This document shows, in pieces, positions 6,805-10,000 of a DNA stretch of 10,000 nucleotides. The number at the start of each line of letters is the position of its first letter. Positions within the stretch are counted from its first letter, which is position 1. Source of the stretch: Asticcacaulis sp. (GTDB lineage: Bacteria > Pseudomonadota > Alphaproteobacteria > Caulobacterales > Caulobacteraceae); assembly GCF_020217185.1 (NCBI RefSeq), contig NZ_JAIWNX010000071.1, positions 1 through 10,000 of the forward strand. Direction: 5' to 3'. The notes beneath the pieces are model-generated. The model had not been told where the DNA came from. It saw only the letters and a program-made list of their open reading frames with translations, and made no database searches. Made by a program: the position numbers and the translations under genes.

Positions 6805-8652
6805 GTGAATAGGCATAAGACCTTGAAAACTCTCCTTTGCGGCGTTGCGTTTGCCGCCCTCCTCACCTCGCCTGCGCTGGCCGATGACGCCCCGCAGGAG
6901 GTGATCGTCACCCTCACCCGTGAACCGGTGGCCCTGTCCAAGGTGGGGCAGAGCGTCACCACGTTTGACGCCGCCGCCATAGAGCGCAGTCAGTCGGTCT
7001 ATCTGAAAGACCTGATCGCCCGTACGCCGTCGGTTTCCATCGCCCAGACCGGCGGTCCCGGTCAGGCCGGCACGGCACGCTTTCGTGGGGCCGAAAGCGA
7101 CCGCAGCCTGTTTATCGTCGATGGCGTGAAGCTGGGCGACCCGTCGATGATCGGCGGCGGGCTGAACCTCGGCCTGCTGGCGCTGAATGATGTCGAGCGC
7201 GTCGAAATCCTGCGCGGGCCCCTTTCGACCCTGTGGGGCTCACAGGCCATCGGCGGCGTGGTGGCGGTGACGACCCGCACGCCCAAGCGCCCGTTTGAGG
7301 CGCAGATGTCGGTCGAAGGCCTTGATGAATACGTCGTGGGCAAGGCGGGTATGGGCGGCAAGACCGGTCAATTGAGCTGGCGTCTGGCGGCGGCCTATAT
7401 CGACGACGACGGCGTGTCATCGCTGCGCGGCGGGGCGGAAAAGGACGGCTTTACGCAAAAGCACCTCAACGCCTACGTCCACTACGCCCTGAGCGACACG
7501 TCGGGCCTGCGCGCCCGTCTGGCCCGCACCGAAAGCGACTACGATTTCGACGGTTATAACAAAGCGTTCCAACTGGCCGACACCCGCGACACCGGTTTTC
7601 AAAACGAAAATCTGGCCAGCCTCGGCTACTACACGCAGGCCTTTGACGGCGCGCTGAAGCAGACCTTCACCCTGAGCTACAGCACGACGAAGCGCTCGAC
7701 CTCTGACCTCGCCAACGCCACCGCCTATCCGTTCGAAGGCCGTCAGACCAGCTTTGACTACACCGGGGCTCTGGCCCTGTCGGAGACGTCCAAACTGGTC
7801 TTCGGTGCGTCGAGCGAGCGCTCGCAAGCTATTGCCTCCGGCCTCAACAAGCGCGTCACCCTTAACGGCCTGTTCGCGCAACTGCGTCAGGACGTGACGC
7901 CCGCCCTGACGGTGAACGCCAGCCTGCGCTATGACGATCATTCGGTCTTTGGCGGCAACACCATCGCTCAGGTCGCCGTGGCCTATGCCCTGTCGCCGTC
8001 TGTGGTACTGCGCAGCAGCCTGGGTCAGGGCTTCAAGGCCCCCAGCCTGTATCAGCTCTATGACGGCTGGTCCGGCAATCTGAAGCTCAAGCCTGAAGAA
8101 GCAACCAATCTCGATGTCGGCGTCGATTATTATGGCACGAACGACAGCCGCATCGGTGTCTCGCTGTTCGGGCGTAAGACCGACAATCAGATCGACTATG
8201 ACATGTCGTCCTTCCGCTATGGCAATATCACCCGCACCAAGGCCTATGGCATCGAGCTGGAAGGTGAGACGAAACTGACACCGAACGTGCGCCTGTCGGG
8301 CAATTACAGCCACATCATCGCCCGCGACGACGCCCGTTCGAGCTCTACCTTCCGCAACGATCTGGGCCGTGCGCCGCGTCATCTGGCCAATGCCAGCGTC
8401 GAATGGCAGGCGACGGAGGCGCTCGAACTGGGGGCCTCCGTCCGCTATGCGGGCAAGTCGTTCGAGAACATCTACAATACCCGGCGACTGGACGCCTACA
8501 CCCTGCTCGACCTGCGCGCCAGCTATGCGCTGAACGACACGGTGGCGCTCTTCGGGCGCATCGAAAACGCCACGGACGAAGACTATGAAACCGCCGCCAA
8601 CTATGGCTCGGTCGGTCGCCGCCTGTGGCTGGGCGTACGCGCCAAATATTGA
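6805..8652 (+). CDS. btuB: TonB-dependent vitamin B12 outer-membrane receptor BtuB
   Basis: A 615-residue outer-membrane beta-barrel receptor that takes up cobalamin using TonB energy. The signal peptide MNRHKTLKTLLCGVAFAALL ends in ALA26 before DDAP. A TonB-box-like EVIVT (32-36) follows. The plug domain (about 45-160) has VYLKDLIARTPSVSIAQTGG, RFRGAESDRSLFIVDGVKLGDP and VERVEILRGPLSTLWGSQAIGGVVAVTTRTP. The barrel contains GFKAPSLYQLYDGW (about 409-422) and LKPEEATNLDVGVDYY, and it ends WLGVRAKY with the C-terminal aromatic needed for barrel insertion. Length is close to E. coli BtuB. The cobalamin call rests on the riboswitch in the leader as well as similarity. The GTG at 6805 was chosen because it gives a full signal peptide. 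TTG 6823 would also work, and the open frame back to TTG 6652 runs into the riboswitch. The ribosome site is poor. Confidence 0.9.
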   Translation: MNRHKTLKTLLCGVAFAALLTSPALADDAPQEVIVTLTREPVALSKVGQSVTTFDAAAIERSQSVYLKDLIARTPSVSIAQTGGPGQAGTARFRGAESDRSLFIVDGVKLGDPSMIGGGLNLGLLALNDVERVEILRGPLSTLWGSQAIGGVVAVTTRTPKRPFEAQMSVEGLDEYVVGKAGMGGKTGQLSWRLAAAYIDDDGVSSLRGGAEKDGFTQKHLNAYVHYALSDTSGLRARLARTESDYDFDGYNKAFQLADTRDTGFQNENLASLGYYTQAFDGALKQTFTLSYSTTKRSTSDLANATAYPFEGRQTSFDYTGALALSETSKLVFGASSERSQAIASGLNKRVTLNGLFAQLRQDVTPALTVNASLRYDDHSVFGGNTIAQVAVAYALSPSVVLRSSLGQGFKAPSLYQLYDGWSGNLKLKPEEATNLDVGVDYYGTNDSRIGVSLFGRKTDNQIDYDMSSFRYGNITRTKAYGIELEGETKLTPNVRLSGNYSHIIARDDARSSSTFRNDLGRAPRHLANASVEWQATEALELGASVRYAGKSFENIYNTRRLDAYTLLDLRASYALNDTVALFGRIENATDEDYETAANYGSVGRRLWLGVRAKY

Positions 8653-8662
8653 GACCGATGAT

Positions 8663-8682
8663 AGGATTTGAAACCAAATCCT
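8663..8682. repeat. Perfect inverted repeat just after btuB
   Basis: Arms AGGATTTG (8663-8670) and CAAATCCT (8675-8682) match perfectly around the 4-nt loop AAAC, starting 10 nt after the btuB stop. No T-run follows on the plus strand. It could stabilise the 3' end of the btuB message or be an operator, since it overlaps the -35 of the next promoter candidate. Confidence 0.55.
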
Positions 8683-8695
8683 GACGGTCTATATA
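8668..8695 (+). promoter_or_regulatory. Candidate promoter for the aminopeptidase P gene
   Basis: TTGAAA (8668-8673) and TATATA (8690-8695) are 16 nt apart, a fair sigma-70-like pair in an AT-rich island between GC-rich genes. Its -35 lies inside the inverted repeat at 8663-8682. Initiation would fall near 8702, about 23 nt before the ATG. Confidence 0.4.
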
Positions 8696-8721
8696 GGGGG
8701 CCTCCATCGACCGAGGCCCCC
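8696..8721 (+). repeat. Perfect inverted repeat covering the peptidase ribosome-binding site
   Basis: Arms GGGGGCCTC (8696-8704) and GAGGCCCCC (8713-8721) are perfect 9-bp complements around an 8-nt loop. The only plausible ribosome site for the next gene, GAGG (8713-8716, 8 nt before the ATG), lies within the right arm, so folding would hide it if transcription begins upstream of 8696. Confidence 0.6.
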
Positions 8722-8724
8722 ACC

Positions 8725-10000
8725 ATGACCGCCGATACCGCCCACGCCTTTCAGACCTACAGCGTCACGACTCATCCGTCGCAGGGTGTAACCCATGTCG
8801 CCGCCCTGCGGGCGCAGTTTGCCGGTCTCGGTATCGACGGCTTTATCGTCCCGCACGAAGACGAGCACCAGAACGAATATCTGCCCGACGCCAATGAGCG
8901 TCTGGCCTGGGTATCGGGCTTTACCGGTTCGGCGGGCGCGGCCCTGATCCTCAAAGAGCAAGCCATCCTGTTTGCCGACGGTCGCTACACCCTGCAGTCG
9001 CGCGAACAGACCGATCCTTCGGTGTTCGAGGTCGTTGATTTCACCGCCACCGCCATCGCCGAACAGATCGCGTCTCAGCCGCGCGGTCGCGTCGTCGGCT
9101 ATGATCCGCGTCTGCACAGCCCGGCGGCGCTGAAGGCGCTGCAACTGGTGGCCACCCGCGTCGGCGTCACGCTGAAAGCCGTGGATGAAAACCCCATCGA
9201 CCTCGCCTGGGGGGCGGCGCGCCCGGCTCAGCCGATGACGCCGGTGGTGCCGCAACCGCTGCAATTTGCCGGTGTCGCGTCGGGTGACAAGCGCGCCAAG
9301 CTGGCCGAAAGCCTGCGTCAGAAGGGCGTGGCCGCCGCTCTGATCACCGCACCGTCGTCTATTGCGTGGCTGTTCAATGTGCGCGGCGGCGACGTCATCC
9401 GTTCGCCCCTGCCGCTGGCGCAGGCCCTGCTCAAGGCCGACGGCACGGCGGAACTGTTCCTCGAACCGGCCAAGGTCACGGACGGCCTTGGCGAATGGCT
9501 GGGCAATGAGGTGGCACTGAAAACACCCGGAGACATCCCGGCGGCGCTGACGGCCCTGTCCGGTCAGGGCGTGCTGGTCGATCCCAACTGGTCTTCGGCT
9601 TGGTGGGTGCAGGCCATCGAAGGGGCCGGGGCCACCGCTGTTCCGGGCGACGACCCCTGCCTTGTCCCGCGCGCCTGCAAAAACGCCGCAGAAATCGCCG
9701 GGACCACCGAAGCCCATATCCGCGACGGGGCCATCCTTAGCGAATTCCTCTACTGGGTGGCCACCGAGGCGCAGACCACCCTGCCGTCCGAAATCGAAGT
9801 GGCGCAAAAGCTTGAGGGCTTACGCATCGCGTCCGGTTTGGTGAAAGACCTCAGCTTCGACACCATTTCCGGCTTCGGCCCGCACGGGGCCCTGCCGCAT
9901 TACCGCGTCACCGAACAGAGCAATATCCGCATCACGCCGGGCAATCTGCTGCTGGTCGATTCCGGTGGTCAGTACGTCGATGGCACCACCGATGTCACCC
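8725..10000 (+). CDS. Aminopeptidase P family protein (M24B metallopeptidase), N-terminal part
   Basis: The first 425 codons lie in the window; the gene continues past the right edge. It is the long three-domain form of X-Pro aminopeptidase (usually about 600 residues), a cytoplasmic dimetal enzyme that removes an N-terminal residue preceding proline. The first creatinase-like N-domain has GLGIDGFIVPHEDEHQNEYLP, RLAWVSGFTGSAGAALIL and FADGRYTLQSREQTD. The second has ALITAPSSIAWLFNVRGGDV and CLVPRACKNAAEIAGTTEAHIRDGA. The catalytic pita-bread domain then begins: SGFGPHGALPHYRV with His392, then LLLVDSGGQYVDGTTDVT holding metal ligands Asp412 and Asp423 at the expected 11-residue spacing. The remaining His and two Glu ligands lie outside. 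The ATG at 8725 gives the usual N-terminus and has GAGG 8 nt upstream. It is probably transcribed separately from btuB (72 bp gap with its own promoter candidate). A relation to B12 uptake is not evident. Confidence 0.93.
   Translation, partial: MTADTAHAFQTYSVTTHPSQGVTHVAALRAQFAGLGIDGFIVPHEDEHQNEYLPDANERLAWVSGFTGSAGAALILKEQAILFADGRYTLQSREQTDPSVFEVVDFTATAIAEQIASQPRGRVVGYDPRLHSPAALKALQLVATRVGVTLKAVDENPIDLAWGAARPAQPMTPVVPQPLQFAGVASGDKRAKLAESLRQKGVAAALITAPSSIAWLFNVRGGDVIRSPLPLAQALLKADGTAELFLEPAKVTDGLGEWLGNEVALKTPGDIPAALTALSGQGVLVDPNWSSAWWVQAIEGAGATAVPGDDPCLVPRACKNAAEIAGTTEAHIRDGAILSEFLYWVATEAQTTLPSEIEVAQKLEGLRIASGLVKDLSFDTISGFGPHGALPHYRVTEQSNIRITPGNLLLVDSGGQYVDGTTDVT

Noticed and set aside
7417..8382. 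Long minus-strand open frame opposite btuB
   Set aside because: It is an antisense shadow of the TonB receptor barrel with no recognisable domain.
8689..9807. Long minus-strand open frame opposite the aminopeptidase gene
   Set aside because: Composition is Gly/Arg/Gln-rich shadow sequence; the plus strand carries an unmistakable M24B protein.

Overview
The window reads as chromosomal DNA from a high-GC alphaproteobacterium. The make-up of the proteins, the long aminopeptidase P form and the B12-riboswitch-controlled TonB receptor recall Caulobacterales (Caulobacter, Asticcacaulis and relatives). This placement comes from family resemblance in memory, not from a search. Most genes share the same GC-rich coding style. 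The exception is a small minus-strand gene at 5556-6209, which is visibly richer in A and T.

Layout. Positions 1-186 (minus) hold the first 62 codons of a DeoR/YafY-type helix-turn-helix regulator. Positions 253-1416 (minus) encode cystathionine beta-lyase (metC). A divergent intergenic region (1417-1658) carries candidate promoters for both directions and a palindrome over the metC -10. Positions 1659-5488 (plus) form a complete, tightly packed sulfate/thiosulfate ABC importer operon: binding protein, cysT, cysW, cysA. Positions 5556-6209 (minus) encode an unrecognised, probably exported protein that converges on cysA. Positions 6361-6804 hold a candidate promoter, a clear cobalamin (B12) riboswitch and a leader for the btuB-type TonB-dependent outer-membrane receptor at 6805-8652. 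From 8725 to the window edge runs the first 425 codons of a long aminopeptidase P (M24B peptidase).

How the genes fit together. The sulfate importer brings in sulfur for cysteine synthesis, and the divergent MetC makes homocysteine from cystathionine, so the left half is a sulfur-assimilation/methionine locus. The right half is a B12-uptake unit: the riboswitch should shut off the receptor when cobalamin is plentiful. B12 also serves the cobalamin-dependent methionine synthase that uses homocysteine, but that link is inference and no such gene lies in the window.

No obviously new system was found. The most unusual structure is an insert of about 130 nt between the conserved B12-box half and the conserved 3' end of the riboswitch. 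It consists of three consecutive strong hairpins. Other points are the Tat-plus-lipobox signal on the sulfate-binding protein, the AT-richer orphan gene with four cysteines, and two perfect inverted repeats packed between btuB and the peptidase gene. No transposase, tRNA, rRNA or CRISPR array was seen.
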